Origin: Acidimicrobiales bacterium
Lineage (GTDB): Bacteria; Actinomycetota; Acidimicrobiia; Acidimicrobiales; Palsa-688
Assembly: GCA_036378675.1 (NCBI GenBank)
Contig: DASUWA010000005.1
Location: forward strand, 87,588-151,587
Length of the DNA: 64,000 bases
Direction: 5' to 3'
Every line of letters begins with the position of its first letter. Position 1 is the first letter of the stretch. The position numbers and the translations under genes were made by a program. Below are positions 7,667 to 15,545 of this stretch, in pieces. The notes under the pieces were generated by a model. The model was not told where the DNA came from. It did not search any database and was given only the letters and a program-made list of their open reading frames with translations.

Positions 7667-8935
7667 TCAGTCAGGCAGATCTATCCTGGCCAGCCACAAT
7701 CCCGGGGCGCCCACCTCGGCCGTTGTGGGGAGCTCCTTGGCGCTCGCCCAGAGGCGGGCGAGGCCTTCTTCGCCGGCCCGCTCGACGACGCCACGAACGA
7801 ACTCCCTTCCCTGCTCGTAGGCCGCCTCGTCGAGGCTCACTCCGAACAGCTTCGCCAGGATCCGTGTTCCGCTGCTCTCCTCGAGCCGCCTCCTACGTAG
7901 GGCCTCGGTGAGGGGGCCGTAGGACCCGATCAGGCGCCGGCCGACAGAGTCCATCTCGTGGTCGACGTAGCCGGTCACCACCGACAGCAGGGAGCGAATC
8001 TGGGTTTTGATGCGGCGCTGTTCGTCGTTTTCCATTTCGCCGAGGAGGGTCTCTGGGTCTCCCAGAAGCTCCTGCATCGACGAGAGGTCGGTGGGATCGA
8101 CGCCGCCGAGCTTCTCCTCGAGCATCGAAGGATTCGGATCGAAAGCGGCGACGTACGCGTCGATCAGCTCGTCGAGCCGTGCCCTGACGTGCGGACGGCC
8201 CAGCACCGCGTGGTTCACCGTCTCGCGAACGCAGATCCAAAGGCGGGCGTCGTCGGCGTTCAGGCTCCAGTCCGAGGCGAACGAGTCGATCGCTTCAGGC
8301 ACCATCAGCAGCTCGTCGCTCGGTGGGCGGGGAATCGGAAGGTCGTACTGGCCCATCGCGCGTGCTGCGAGCTGGCCGACCATCGAACCGGCCTGCAGCC
8401 CGAACAGGAACGGGCCAAGCACCTGGGGTAGGTTCGAGAACAGCTGTGACATGGGATCCTGTGACATGGGATCCTGGGACATGGGATCCTGGGACATGGG
8501 GTCGCCGGGGCCGTCCGCAGCTTCAGCACCTGCTTCCGGCACGCCGGGCGGGGACAACCCCGGGGTCATCGCCGAGTTCATCCGCTCGGCCAGTGCCTCC
8601 AGGCGGGGCTTCCAAGCATCGAGGGTTCGGAGCGCCCACTCGGGTTGATTCACCGCGCGAACTCTGAGAACTCCGCTGGACGAAACTGCCAGGCCGGTAG
8701 CCTCGGCGACGTGCAGTTCCGCGACTCGGATCAGCTCCTCGAGCCTCACCCGGGCGACGGGATCGACGTTCTGCTGGGGCTCGCCGCCGGTGGCCGCCCA
8801 GGTCGCCATCTGGCCGGCTATCTCCCAGTTGACCGGTCCCTGCGTCGCGAACAGCCGCGCAAGATCCCGCATGAGATCGCTGAACGGGCCGCCTGCGAAG
8901 GGACCGCCGGGGCCGAAGAACTCGGGATTGCTCAC
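7667..8935 (-). CDS. DUF2342 (zinc-metalloprotease-like) protein with degenerate active site
   Basis: The 422-residue product has the architecture of the actinobacterial DUF2342 family (putative hydrolase, F420-biosynthesis-associated). It has a Gly/Phe/Pro-rich N-terminus, the segment GPVNWEIAGQMATWAATGGE, a middle helix block with GPFLFGLQAGSMVGQLAARA, and a C-terminal helical block. Where relatives have a HExxH-type zinc motif, this protein reads WICVRETVNHAVLG, so the first His is Arg. Residues about 144-164 are four DPMSQ pentapeptides encoded by a 15-bp tandem repeat. GTG 8935 has a GAGGA ribosome site. Probably not an active zinc peptidase. Confidence 0.75.
   Translation of the reverse strand: MSNPEFFGPGGPFAGGPFSDLMRDLARLFATQGPVNWEIAGQMATWAATGGEPQQNVDPVARVRLEELIRVAELHVAEATGLAVSSSGVLRVRAVNQPEWALRTLDAWKPRLEALAERMNSAMTPGLSPPGVPEAGAEAADGPGDPMSQDPMSQDPMSQDPMSQLFSNLPQVLGPFLFGLQAGSMVGQLAARAMGQYDLPIPRPPSDELLMVPEAIDSFASDWSLNADDARLWICVRETVNHAVLGRPHVRARLDELIDAYVAAFDPNPSMLEEKLGGVDPTDLSSMQELLGDPETLLGEMENDEQRRIKTQIRSLLSVVTGYVDHEMDSVGRRLIGSYGPLTEALRRRRLEESSGTRILAKLFGVSLDEAAYEQGREFVRGVVERAGEEGLARLWASAKELPTTAEVGAPGLWLARIDLPD
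8445..8504. repeat. 15-bp tandem repeat, four units, inside the DUF2342 gene
   Basis: Units TGTGACATGGGATCC (twice) and TGGGACATGGGATCC, then a diverged TGGGACATGGGGTCG. On the coding (minus) strand it encodes DPMSQ repeats. The unit resembles the one at 12242-12316, which lies in a gene of opposite direction. Confidence 0.9.
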
Positions 8936-8990
8936 CGGCCGGTGATCCTCAGGTCTTCGACAACTTCAGTCACTGAGGCATCGTAGGGCT

Positions 8991-10079
8991 GTGCGATCCG
9001 TTGTCGTCACCGGGGTGGGAGGTTCGCTCGGACAGCGAGTGGCCCGGCTGCTCGCCGAACACCACGACGTCGACCGGATCGTCGGGATCGACATGGTTGC
9101 GCCCGCATTCAGCCACCCGAAGCTCGAGTTCCGGATGGTCGACCTCTCGGTGCCAGGTGGTGCGGACGGGCAGCTGCGCGAATCTTTCAGGGGCGTTGAC
9201 GGCATTCTCCACCTCGCCTGGAGGACCCCTGACGAGCGCGGCCGCCCGAGTGATGTGGCAGAGGCGGCCGTCGCCAACCGGACATCTTTGTCCCGGGTCC
9301 TGCAAGCCGCCGCGGAGGCCGACGTGGTTTCGGTCGTGTTCGTATCGAGCGCCACCGTCTACGGGGCGTGGCCCGACAACAAGGTTCCCCTGACCGAGGA
9401 CACCCCTCTCCGTCCCAACCCGGAGTTCGGTTTCGCCGTCGCCAAGGCGGAGGCGGAACGGGTCGCCGCCGACTGGGCCGCCGCGCACGCCGCGGTCGAT
9501 ATGGTCGTGCTCAGGCCGGCGGTCACGCTCGGTTCACCCGGACGACCGCTGTACCAGGCACTCGGCGCCACGAGGACCCCACGCTCCGCTGACAGCTCCC
9601 GCCCGGTGCAATACCTGCACGTGGACGACCTCGCCGCCGCCGTGGTGGTGGCGTGGGAGCGGCATTTGAGGGGAGTTTTCAACGTCGCCCCCGACGCTGG
9701 CGTCCCCGAGGACCAGGCCCGCGCGTTGGCCGGCGGCGTCGCCAAGCTGACCCTGCCGTCGCGGGTGGCTCAGGAGGTTTCGGACCTGGCGTGGCGGTTT
9801 TGGCGATCGGGCGTGCCGAAGGAGGCGAGGGCGTACGCGATCCACCCGTGGGTCGTCGCTCCGGACAAGCTCAAGGCCGAAGGATGGGCTCCCGCGTATT
9901 CGAGCGAGGAGGCACTCGTGGCCACGGATGCACGCCCGCACTGGGACGACCTGCCACCGGGGAAGCGACAGAACTACAACCTGATCGTCGCGGTGATCGC
10001 AGTCGCCGGAGTTGTAGCAGGCGCCGGCGCGCTGGTCGCAGCGATCAGGTCGCGGCGCCGGCGACGGAACCGCGCCTAG
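8991..10079 (+). CDS. NAD-dependent epimerase/dehydratase-type extended SDR with C-terminal membrane anchor
   Basis: The Rossmann nucleotide site is VTGVGGSLGQRVARLL at the N-terminus, with the acidic IVGIDM after strand 2. The central VFVSSATVYG carries the catalytic Ser. The usual YxxxK reads FAVAK within PEFGFAVAKAEAE, so the catalytic Tyr is Phe; redox or epimerase activity may be lost or altered. The last 35 residues are a hydrophobic helix (LIVAVIAVAGVVAGAGALVA) followed by RSRRRRR, a tail anchor facing the cytoplasm. GTG 8991 is divergent from the DUF2342 gene. Its stop overlaps that of the HtrA-like gene. Confidence 0.8.
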   Translation: MRSVVVTGVGGSLGQRVARLLAEHHDVDRIVGIDMVAPAFSHPKLEFRMVDLSVPGGADGQLRESFRGVDGILHLAWRTPDERGRPSDVAEAAVANRTSLSRVLQAAAEADVVSVVFVSSATVYGAWPDNKVPLTEDTPLRPNPEFGFAVAKAEAERVAADWAAAHAAVDMVVLRPAVTLGSPGRPLYQALGATRTPRSADSSRPVQYLHVDDLAAAVVVAWERHLRGVFNVAPDAGVPEDQARALAGGVAKLTLPSRVAQEVSDLAWRFWRSGVPKEARAYAIHPWVVAPDKLKAEGWAPAYSSEEALVATDARPHWDDLPPGKRQNYNLIVAVIAVAGVVAGAGALVAAIRSRRRRRNRA

Positions 10080-11323
10080 TAGCCGTCGGGCTGGTTCGAA
10101 ACCAACACCGACGCGGTCCTGGCGAGGCCGTCGTGGATGTAGCTGATGGGAGCTTGTTTTCCGGGCGTGCACACGGAGAGAAGGTGGGTGAACGTTCCAG
10201 TCGAGGTGACCGGCGACCCGTTGAACGACGTGATGATGTCGTTGGGGTTGAGCCCGATCCGGCTGGCGGGGCTTCCCGGGAGGACCTGACCGACCTGCGC
10301 CCCGCCCGACAGGCCGAGCTGGCGGGCGACTGCGGTCGAGAGGTCCGCCGCGTCGGAGATCCCCAGCCACGGGTGGTCGACCTTGCCGCCTGACAGCAGC
10401 TCCTGCGAGACACGAACGGCCATGTCGACAGGTACGGCGAAGACGAGTCCCTGATCGGTCGCGTTGGTCGGGTCGAGCGCAACGGTTATGCCAACGACGC
10501 GTCCTTGGCCGTCGACGAGAGGTCCGCCGCCTATCGATTCGGGCACCTGCGAAGCCGCCGCCGCGATCATGTTCTGCATGACGAGTCCGCCGGCGACATC
10601 AACCTGACGGTCCTCGGCGGTGACCGACCCGGCGAAAACGGATCCTCCCGCCGACGTCCTCGCCCCGATCGCAAGTACCGGGCTGGCGACTCTGAGCTGT
10701 GCCACCGAACCCAGTGCGGGGATCAGCCCCTCCCGGCTCGCGACCGACAGCAGAGCAATTCCGCTTATCGGATCAGAGCCGACCAAGTGGGCTCTTTCAG
10801 TCTCGCCGGAGAGATACGACACGGTGATCGCACCCCCACCGTCGAAGAGAGCGCTGTCCGTGACGATGTAGGAGTTCGAACTTCCCTGCAGGAACATGAG
10901 CCCGGAACCCGTCGCCGGACCGCTCGCACCGTTGACGCTCACAGACACGACCGATTGGGCGAGGGTGTCGTCGATCTGGGTCCAGTCGATCGATGCCGCG
11001 CTCCCCGCGCTATCGGAGGTGAGCGTGAGCCCGGGCCCACCTGATGTGACCGAGCGCACGACTGTTGTCTGCTGCTCAAAGACCCCCGTGACCATGCCCA
11101 CGCCCGATGCGACGAAGGCTCCTACGAAGCCGGCGACGACCGCCACGACCCATATCCGGTGGCCCCCGGATCGTTCCGACCCGAGGCCCCCAGATGGCGG
11201 TCCATCGGTGAATTTTCCGGGCCCCCCGCCACCCGTTCCGGGGGCAAGATGCATCTCCGAGGGATGCCGCCACAGCCTGTCGTCTGGCGGTAACAACGGC
11301 GTGAGCGGGCGCTCTTCCTCCAT
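10076..11323 (-). CDS. HtrA-like membrane protein with trypsin-fold and PDZ domain, catalytic triad lost
   Basis: The 415-residue product has a cytoplasmic N-terminus (LPPDDRLWRHPSE), one membrane segment (IWVVAVVAGFVGAFVASGVG), a trypsin-like domain and a C-terminal PDZ domain (HPWLGI, PGSPASRIGLNPNDIITSFN). Aligned by eye to DegP/HtrA, the His of TNxHV is Ala (YIVTDSALF), the Asp of DPxTDLAVL is Gly (DPISGIALL), and the Ser of GNSGGPL is Gly (SIGGGPLVD). All three catalytic positions are therefore replaced while the fold motifs stay. It may act as a scaffold or substrate-binding protein. The start is uncertain; ATG 11323 fits the RLWRHPSE-type N-terminus. Confidence 0.82.
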   Translation of the reverse strand: MEEERPLTPLLPPDDRLWRHPSEMHLAPGTGGGGPGKFTDGPPSGGLGSERSGGHRIWVVAVVAGFVGAFVASGVGMVTGVFEQQTTVVRSVTSGGPGLTLTSDSAGSAASIDWTQIDDTLAQSVVSVSVNGASGPATGSGLMFLQGSSNSYIVTDSALFDGGGAITVSYLSGETERAHLVGSDPISGIALLSVASREGLIPALGSVAQLRVASPVLAIGARTSAGGSVFAGSVTAEDRQVDVAGGLVMQNMIAAAASQVPESIGGGPLVDGQGRVVGITVALDPTNATDQGLVFAVPVDMAVRVSQELLSGGKVDHPWLGISDAADLSTAVARQLGLSGGAQVGQVLPGSPASRIGLNPNDIITSFNGSPVTSTGTFTHLLSVCTPGKQAPISYIHDGLARTASVLVSNQPDGY

Positions 11324-11428
11324 GCCGTCGTCTGGTTCCACAGGTTTCGAGCCTAACGAGGACAGGTCGAAGTTGGACGTCGCGCGCCGCCCGGTTGAAA
11401 GCGGGCACACGGGCGAGCGCCGCCGCCG

Positions 11429-11434
11429 TAGCAT
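11429..11434 (+). promoter_or_regulatory. Possible -10 box of moaE
   Basis: TAGCAT, then TGTCTGC, then GTG 11442. It supports the longer moaE reading and lies about 105 bp from the divergent HtrA-like start. Confidence 0.4.
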
Positions 11435-11441
11435 TGTCTGC

Positions 11442-11966
11442 GTGCAAAGCGCGGCCGCGCACGGACCGAGCAGGGTTGGAGAAGAGGGCGCGAACGTCTG
11501 GGTGGTACTGACTGATGCCCCCCTGTCGTACGAGCGCGCCGCGGAGTGGGTCACTCGGCCTGACTGTGGGGCCGTCGTTCTTTTCGGCGGAACGGTGAGG
11601 GACCATTCGGAAGGACGGCCGGGCGTTAGCGAGCTCGAGTACGAGGCCTACGAAGGGCAGGTGGAGCGCCGCCTCGAGGAGATCGCAGCGGAAGCGAAGT
11701 CGAAGTGGCCGAGCGTAGGAAGGGTCGCGCTCCTACACCGCATAGGCGTGCTGGCGGTGACCGATTGCTCGGTAATCGTCGCCGTGTCCGCGGGTCATCG
11801 TGCTGAGGGGTTCGAAGCGGCGCGCTACTGCATCGACACGTTGAAGCGGACGGTTCCGATCTGGAAGCGTGAACGTTGGAGCGGCGGCGAGGATTGGGGA
11901 ACCGGCTCGGCACCGGTCGAAGAGGTTGCTTCACCGGTCGGGGATGCTGCTGGGGCGGGGACGTGA
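11442..11966 (+). CDS. moaE: Molybdopterin synthase catalytic subunit MoaE
   Basis: MoaE transfers sulfur from MoaD thiocarboxylate to precursor Z in molybdenum-cofactor synthesis. The product shows GAVVLFGGTVRDHSEGRPGV near the N-terminus, ELEYEAYEG, LLHRIGVLAVTDCSVIVAVS, AARYCIDTLKRTVPIWKRE with the conserved Lys, and WSGGEDW. GTG 11442 lies 7 nt after a TAGCAT box and adds about 20 residues; GTG 11502 (VVLTDAPLS) is where homologues usually begin. No moaD or other cofactor gene is adjacent. The stop overlaps the next start (GTGA). Confidence 0.9.
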   Translation: MQSAAAHGPSRVGEEGANVWVVLTDAPLSYERAAEWVTRPDCGAVVLFGGTVRDHSEGRPGVSELEYEAYEGQVERRLEEIAAEAKSKWPSVGRVALLHRIGVLAVTDCSVIVAVSAGHRAEGFEAARYCIDTLKRTVPIWKRERWSGGEDWGTGSAPVEEVASPVGDAAGAGT

Positions 11967-12328
11967 GCGCGTCGTCGGGTGTCGTCCTCGCCAACCTCGC
12001 GTACCTCATCGGCGCGGTCGTGCTAGCCGTGATCGGCGGAACCGTCGTGTGGTTGCGTCATCGACAACCGAAGTCGGTGGACGCGAATGTCGCGTCGTTC
12101 AACCGAGGGCTTCGCGCGCTTGCACCTGAGACTTTGACCCTCGAGCAACCGAGCCGGGCGGTTGGCGAAAACCCGGTGAGGATCCAGCCGCGTCCAGGTG
12201 GGCTGCGGATTATCCGAAGTGAGCCCGACGAGGTCGAGGGCGGGGACACGGGCTCCGGCGACATCGGGTCCGGTGACATCGGGCCCAGTGACATCGGCTC
12301 AGGTGAATCGGGATCGGCAAATGGCTAG
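11963..12328 (+). CDS. Small single-pass membrane protein overlapping mreB
   Basis: No family recognised. The 121-residue protein starts at GTG 11963, which overlaps the moaE stop. Residues 9-30 (LANLAYLIGAVVLAVIGGTVVW) form one membrane helix. A basic stretch (LRHRQPKS), a 20-residue segment SVDANVASFNRGLRALAPET and a linker follow. The last 30 residues are Gly/Ser/Asp repeats (GSGDI) encoded by 15-bp tandem DNA repeats. It overlaps mreB by 8 nt (ATGGCTAG), so the two are translationally coupled and the protein may link MreB to the membrane; that role is inference. Confidence 0.65.
   Translation: MSASSGVVLANLAYLIGAVVLAVIGGTVVWLRHRQPKSVDANVASFNRGLRALAPETLTLEQPSRAVGENPVRIQPRPGGLRIIRSEPDEVEGGDTGSGDIGSGDIGPSDIGSGESGSANG
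12242..12316. repeat. 15-bp tandem repeat, five units, at the 3' end of the gene before mreB
   Basis: Units are GGGGACACGGGCTCC, GGCGACATCGGGTCC, GGTGACATCGGGCCC, AGTGACATCGGCTCA and a diverged last unit. The core GTGACATCGGG is close to the unit at 8445-8504. Confidence 0.85.
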
Positions 12329-13313
12329 AGACCTGGCCATCGACCTCGGCACCGCCAACACTTTGGTCTACTCGCGAGCTCGCGGAATCGTTCTGAACGA
12401 ACCGACCGTCATCGCGCTGAACTCGCGCACTCAAGACGTGCTGGCGATGGGTCACGAGGCCTGGCAGATGATCGGCCGGACGCCCGGCTACATCGTGGCG
12501 GTGAGGCCTTTGCGCAAGGGCGCGATCACCGACTTCGACATTACCCAGCGGATGATCCGCCTGTTGCTTCAACGGGCAGGTGTGTCGCGCTTCAACCGGC
12601 CGCGCGTTCTGATCTGTGTTCCGTCCGCGATCACGGAGGTCGAAAGACGCGCGGTGGAAGAAGCCGCGAGAGGCGCCGGCGCGAACGGGGCATACCTGAT
12701 CGAGCAGCCGATGGCCGCTGCGATCGGGGCCGGGCTTCCGATCCACGAACCGCTCGGCAACATGGTCGTCGACGTCGGCGGCGGGACGACCGAAACGGCC
12801 GTCATTTCCCTTGGCGGGATCGTCTCGCTCGAAGCGATCAGGGTCGGTAGCTTCGACATCGACGCATCGATCCAGACGTACGTCCGGCGCGAGTACGGCA
12901 TCGCAGTGGGTGAGAGAACGGCCGAAGAGATCAAGCTCGCCATCGGTTCGGCTTGGCCGACTGACGACTCGGTGAAGGCGGAGGTTCGCGGCCGCGACCT
13001 GATGACCGGGCTTCCTAAGACTGTGATCCTCGCACCGGAAGAAGTCCGCGAGGCGATCGAGGAACAGGTCGGCGCGATCGTCGACTCGGTCGTGAAATGC
13101 CTCGGCAATTCGCCGCCTGAGCTCGCCCAGGACCTGATCAGCCAGGGCATCCACCTCGTCGGCGGTGGCGGGATGCTCAGCGGGCTCGACCGGCGGCTCT
13201 CCGAGGAGACGTCTCTTCCCGTGCACCTTGTTGACGCGCCGCTGGAGTGCGTTGTCCTTGGCGCCGGCAAGTGCCTCGAGGAGTTCGACGCGGTCAAAGA
13301 CCTGTTCATGTAA
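12321..13313 (+). CDS. mreB: MreB-like actin homologue
   Basis: A 330-residue bacterial actin that forms membrane-bound filaments and positions cell-wall synthesis. The phosphate-1 motif IDLGTANTLVY is at residues 6-16, followed by GAYLIEQPMAAAIGAGLP, the phosphate-2 motif VVDVGGGTTETAVISLGG and the adenosine motif IHLVGGGGMLSGLDRRL. Length is standard. It is not followed by mreC/mreD/rodA, so it is an orphan copy; Acidimicrobiia-type genomes can carry more than one mreB. Start ATG 12321 lies inside the end of the upstream membrane-protein gene. It converges on the HEAT gene across a hairpin element. Confidence 0.92.
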   Translation: MARDLAIDLGTANTLVYSRARGIVLNEPTVIALNSRTQDVLAMGHEAWQMIGRTPGYIVAVRPLRKGAITDFDITQRMIRLLLQRAGVSRFNRPRVLICVPSAITEVERRAVEEAARGAGANGAYLIEQPMAAAIGAGLPIHEPLGNMVVDVGGGTTETAVISLGGIVSLEAIRVGSFDIDASIQTYVRREYGIAVGERTAEEIKLAIGSAWPTDDSVKAEVRGRDLMTGLPKTVILAPEEVREAIEEQVGAIVDSVVKCLGNSPPELAQDLISQGIHLVGGGGMLSGLDRRLSEETSLPVHLVDAPLECVVLGAGKCLEEFDAVKDLFM

Positions 13314-13315
13314 CG

Positions 13316-13379
13316 ACGGCCGGCGTGGGGTTGGGGACCCCACGCTTCGGAGGAGGGCGGGTTGGGGCCCCGCCCGGGC
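13316..13379 (-). repeat. Double-hairpin intergenic element, copy 1
   Basis: Read on the minus strand it has a first hairpin (GGGCGGG / CCCGCCC), CTCCTCCGAA, and a second hairpin with 8-bp stem GCGTGGGG / CCCCACGC around TCCCCAA, ending CCGGCCGT. It separates the convergent mreB and HEAT genes and probably ends transcription in both directions. Related copies are at 23172, 23248 and 33345. Confidence 0.8.
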
Positions 13380-14008
13380 TATGTAACAGTCCCCGTTAGG
13401 TCCTCCGCGGCTTGACGGACCTGCCAGTCGCGGTCCTCGAGCGCGCGTTGCAACGCTGCGTCGACCTCGTCGCCGCTGAACGGTGCCAAGGCGATAACCG
13501 CGCGCCGGCGAACGGCGGGTTTGTCGGTGGTCGCGTCGAGGATCGCGGGAAGTCCCGCCGGGTCGCCTATTGCGCCGAGCGCCGCGACGGCGGCTTCCCT
13601 GCACAGCGGCTCACGGTGTTGCCGGACGATGTCGGACAGCCTCTCGACCGCCGGGGCTGATGCCTCACCTAGCTCGCCGAGCGCGAAGCAGGCCGCTTCG
13701 ACGACTGGCGCGTCGCGATCGTTCAAGGTTTGACGCAGCAGCGGAAGGGCTCGGTCAGGTTCGAGCGTTGCGGCGAGTTCGGCGGCCCGCGCTCGGACGC
13801 GGGCGTCACGGTCGCCGCTCGCGGCTCGGACATCCGGTTCTTGCAGGGCGCCCATCCGCGCCAGGGCGCCGAGCGCGGTTGCTCGGACCGACCCGGAGTC
13901 GTCCGTCAGTGCCTGCCTTGCTGCCTGCTGGTCTTCGCGGTGGCCGGCGATCGCAGCAGCCTTTCGCCTGTCACTCTCCCCAGCCTGCGGCTGAGCTTCG
14001 TTCGTCAC
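13379..14008 (-). CDS. HEAT-repeat protein
   Basis: The 209-residue soluble protein is almost wholly PBS-lyase-type HEAT repeats of about 31 residues. Helix pairs such as SVRATALGALARMGA, RVRARAAELAATLEP, PVVEAACFALGELGEAS and LCREAAVAALGAIGDPAG recur from residue 35 to the C-terminus. Such repeats are protein-binding scaffolds. It lies 6 bp after the small membrane-protein gene in the same direction and is likely co-transcribed; together they could form a membrane-tethered adaptor. Start is GTG 14008. Confidence 0.85.
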   Translation of the reverse strand: MTNEAQPQAGESDRRKAAAIAGHREDQQAARQALTDDSGSVRATALGALARMGALQEPDVRAASGDRDARVRARAAELAATLEPDRALPLLRQTLNDRDAPVVEAACFALGELGEASAPAVERLSDIVRQHREPLCREAAVAALGAIGDPAGLPAILDATTDKPAVRRRAVIALAPFSGDEVDAALQRALEDRDWQVRQAAEDLTGTVT

Positions 14009-14014
14009 GGGCTA

Positions 14015-14254
14015 TCAGCCAGAGGCGGCGTGGTGGAAGAGAGCCGCGATCGCCCAAACCGCGATGCCGAGCACGCCGGCCGCGGCGGCGCCCAGCACGA
14101 TGGCGACGAAGAACATGGTCAGCACCGCGCGGGCCCGTTCCCTGCTCCCGGGACGCTCCCAACGAATCGCATCGCTGGTCGCCGGCGGCATGCGGGCCGG
14201 CTCGCCCCACGGAGACGGTGTCGCGCCGGTCCGAGTCACCGGGGCCGCCTCCAT
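14015..14254 (-). CDS. Small membrane protein (79 residues)
   Basis: Unknown family. The N-terminal 40 residues are polar with a Pro/Arg-rich stretch, then VLTMFFVAIVLGAAAAGVLG and IAVWAIAALFHHAASG form one long or two short membrane helices reaching the C-terminus. ATG 14254 has GGGAG 8 nt upstream, which fixes the start. It precedes the HEAT-repeat gene by 6 bp and is divergent from the PDZ-protease gene. Confidence 0.7.
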   Translation of the reverse strand: MEAAPVTRTGATPSPWGEPARMPPATSDAIRWERPGSRERARAVLTMFFVAIVLGAAAAGVLGIAVWAIAALFHHAASG

Positions 14255-14322
14255 TGAGCGACTCCCGGCATGGCAGGCTGTGGGGCCTCCGATCGGGAAA
14301 GCAGGTACGTGGCCACTAGCGA

Positions 14323-15538
14323 TATGCCATTTGCAAGAGGGATGGCGACGAAGGCGATGGTACAGGAGGGTACGTGGTCGCGACGGCTGAACCCGTTCAC
14401 TTGGATCATGACTGTCGTCCTTGTGGCAGTGCTTCTCGGGGATGGTCTCGCATGGCTGGCGCTCCGCGCTGATAACTACTACGTGTTCTCCCCAGGAACC
14501 GCACCGGTCATCACGACGAGCGCCTCGTGCAAGGACACGGGAAGCGGGAACCTGTCGTTTCCGAACGGGACCCCTTGCGCCCGCCTGGCTGTGCCTCCCA
14601 ACCTCAGCCACCAGATCGCCGGTGGGTTGTTCATGGTCGACGTATACGTCGGGCAGGCGACCCCACTCGACTACCTCCGTTCCAAGCTCGGGCCGGTCGG
14701 AGCGCTCGAGGAAGGCACGCAACTAGTTCCGAGGAGAGCTGTGCTCGGCTCCACTCCACAGTCGCAGCTCACATGCCAGGACACCCAGCAGATGCAGGGT
14801 TCGACTTCTTCGGCCGCAGTCGTAGCAGTCCGGCGCCTCGGCTACACGGTCAACGAGAACAACCTCGGCGCCCAGCTCTATCAGATCCAGCCAGGCTCGG
14901 CTGCTGCGGTCGCCGGCGTGCAATGCGGCGACGTGGTCACGTCGATCAACGGCAAAACGGTTCACACCGCCCAGGACCTGGTCAACATCATCCGCACCCA
15001 CAAGCCGGGCGACCAGGTCACCGTCACCGCGGACCGGACCGACAGCCAGGGCCGCAAGAGGACGGTCACCGTCACTCCTCATCTGACCGGGACGCCGAAG
15101 ATCGGGACTCAGGCGGCGAACCCGCAGAAGCCGTTCCTTGGTGTTGTAGCGCAGGACGACACGACCTTCTCATTCCCGTTCGGCGTGAACATCAACGTGG
15201 GAGACATCGGCGGGCCATCGGCCGGTCTGGCTCTGACCCTCGGTCTCATCGACGTGCTGTCGGGCGGCCAGCTCACCGGGGGGCACCTGGTGGCCGCGAC
15301 AGGCACCATCTCGATCGACGGAACGGTGGGCGACGTCGGCGGAGTGGCCCAGAAGGCGGTGGCGGTGAGGAAAGCCGGGGCGCAGGTGTTTCTGGTCCCG
15401 CCGCAAGAGTTCAATGCGGCGCGCCGCCACGCCGGCGGGATGAAGGTCTACGCGGTATCGACGCTGCAGCAGGCGCTGAACGACCTCGAATTGCTGGGAG
15501 GCCATGTGCCGGCGCCTCCGAGCGGACAAAATAGGTGA
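14323..15538 (+). CDS. Membrane-anchored PDZ / Lon-type serine protease (YlbL family)
   Basis: About 404 residues: one N-terminal membrane helix (WIMTVVLVAVLLGDGLAWLAL), an extracytoplasmic region beginning YYVFSPGTAPVI, a PDZ domain (GSAAAVAGVQCGDVVTSING) and a C-terminal Lon-like S16 domain. The Ser of the Ser-Lys dyad is in GDIGGPSAGLALTLG and the Lys in GGVAQKAVAVRKAGAQ. This is the architecture of Bacillus YlbL-like proteases. The start is uncertain among GTG 14309, ATG 14323, 14341 and 14359. It lies 7 bp before the histidine-kinase gene and probably shares its transcript. Confidence 0.88.
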
Positions 15539-15545
15539 CACAGGA

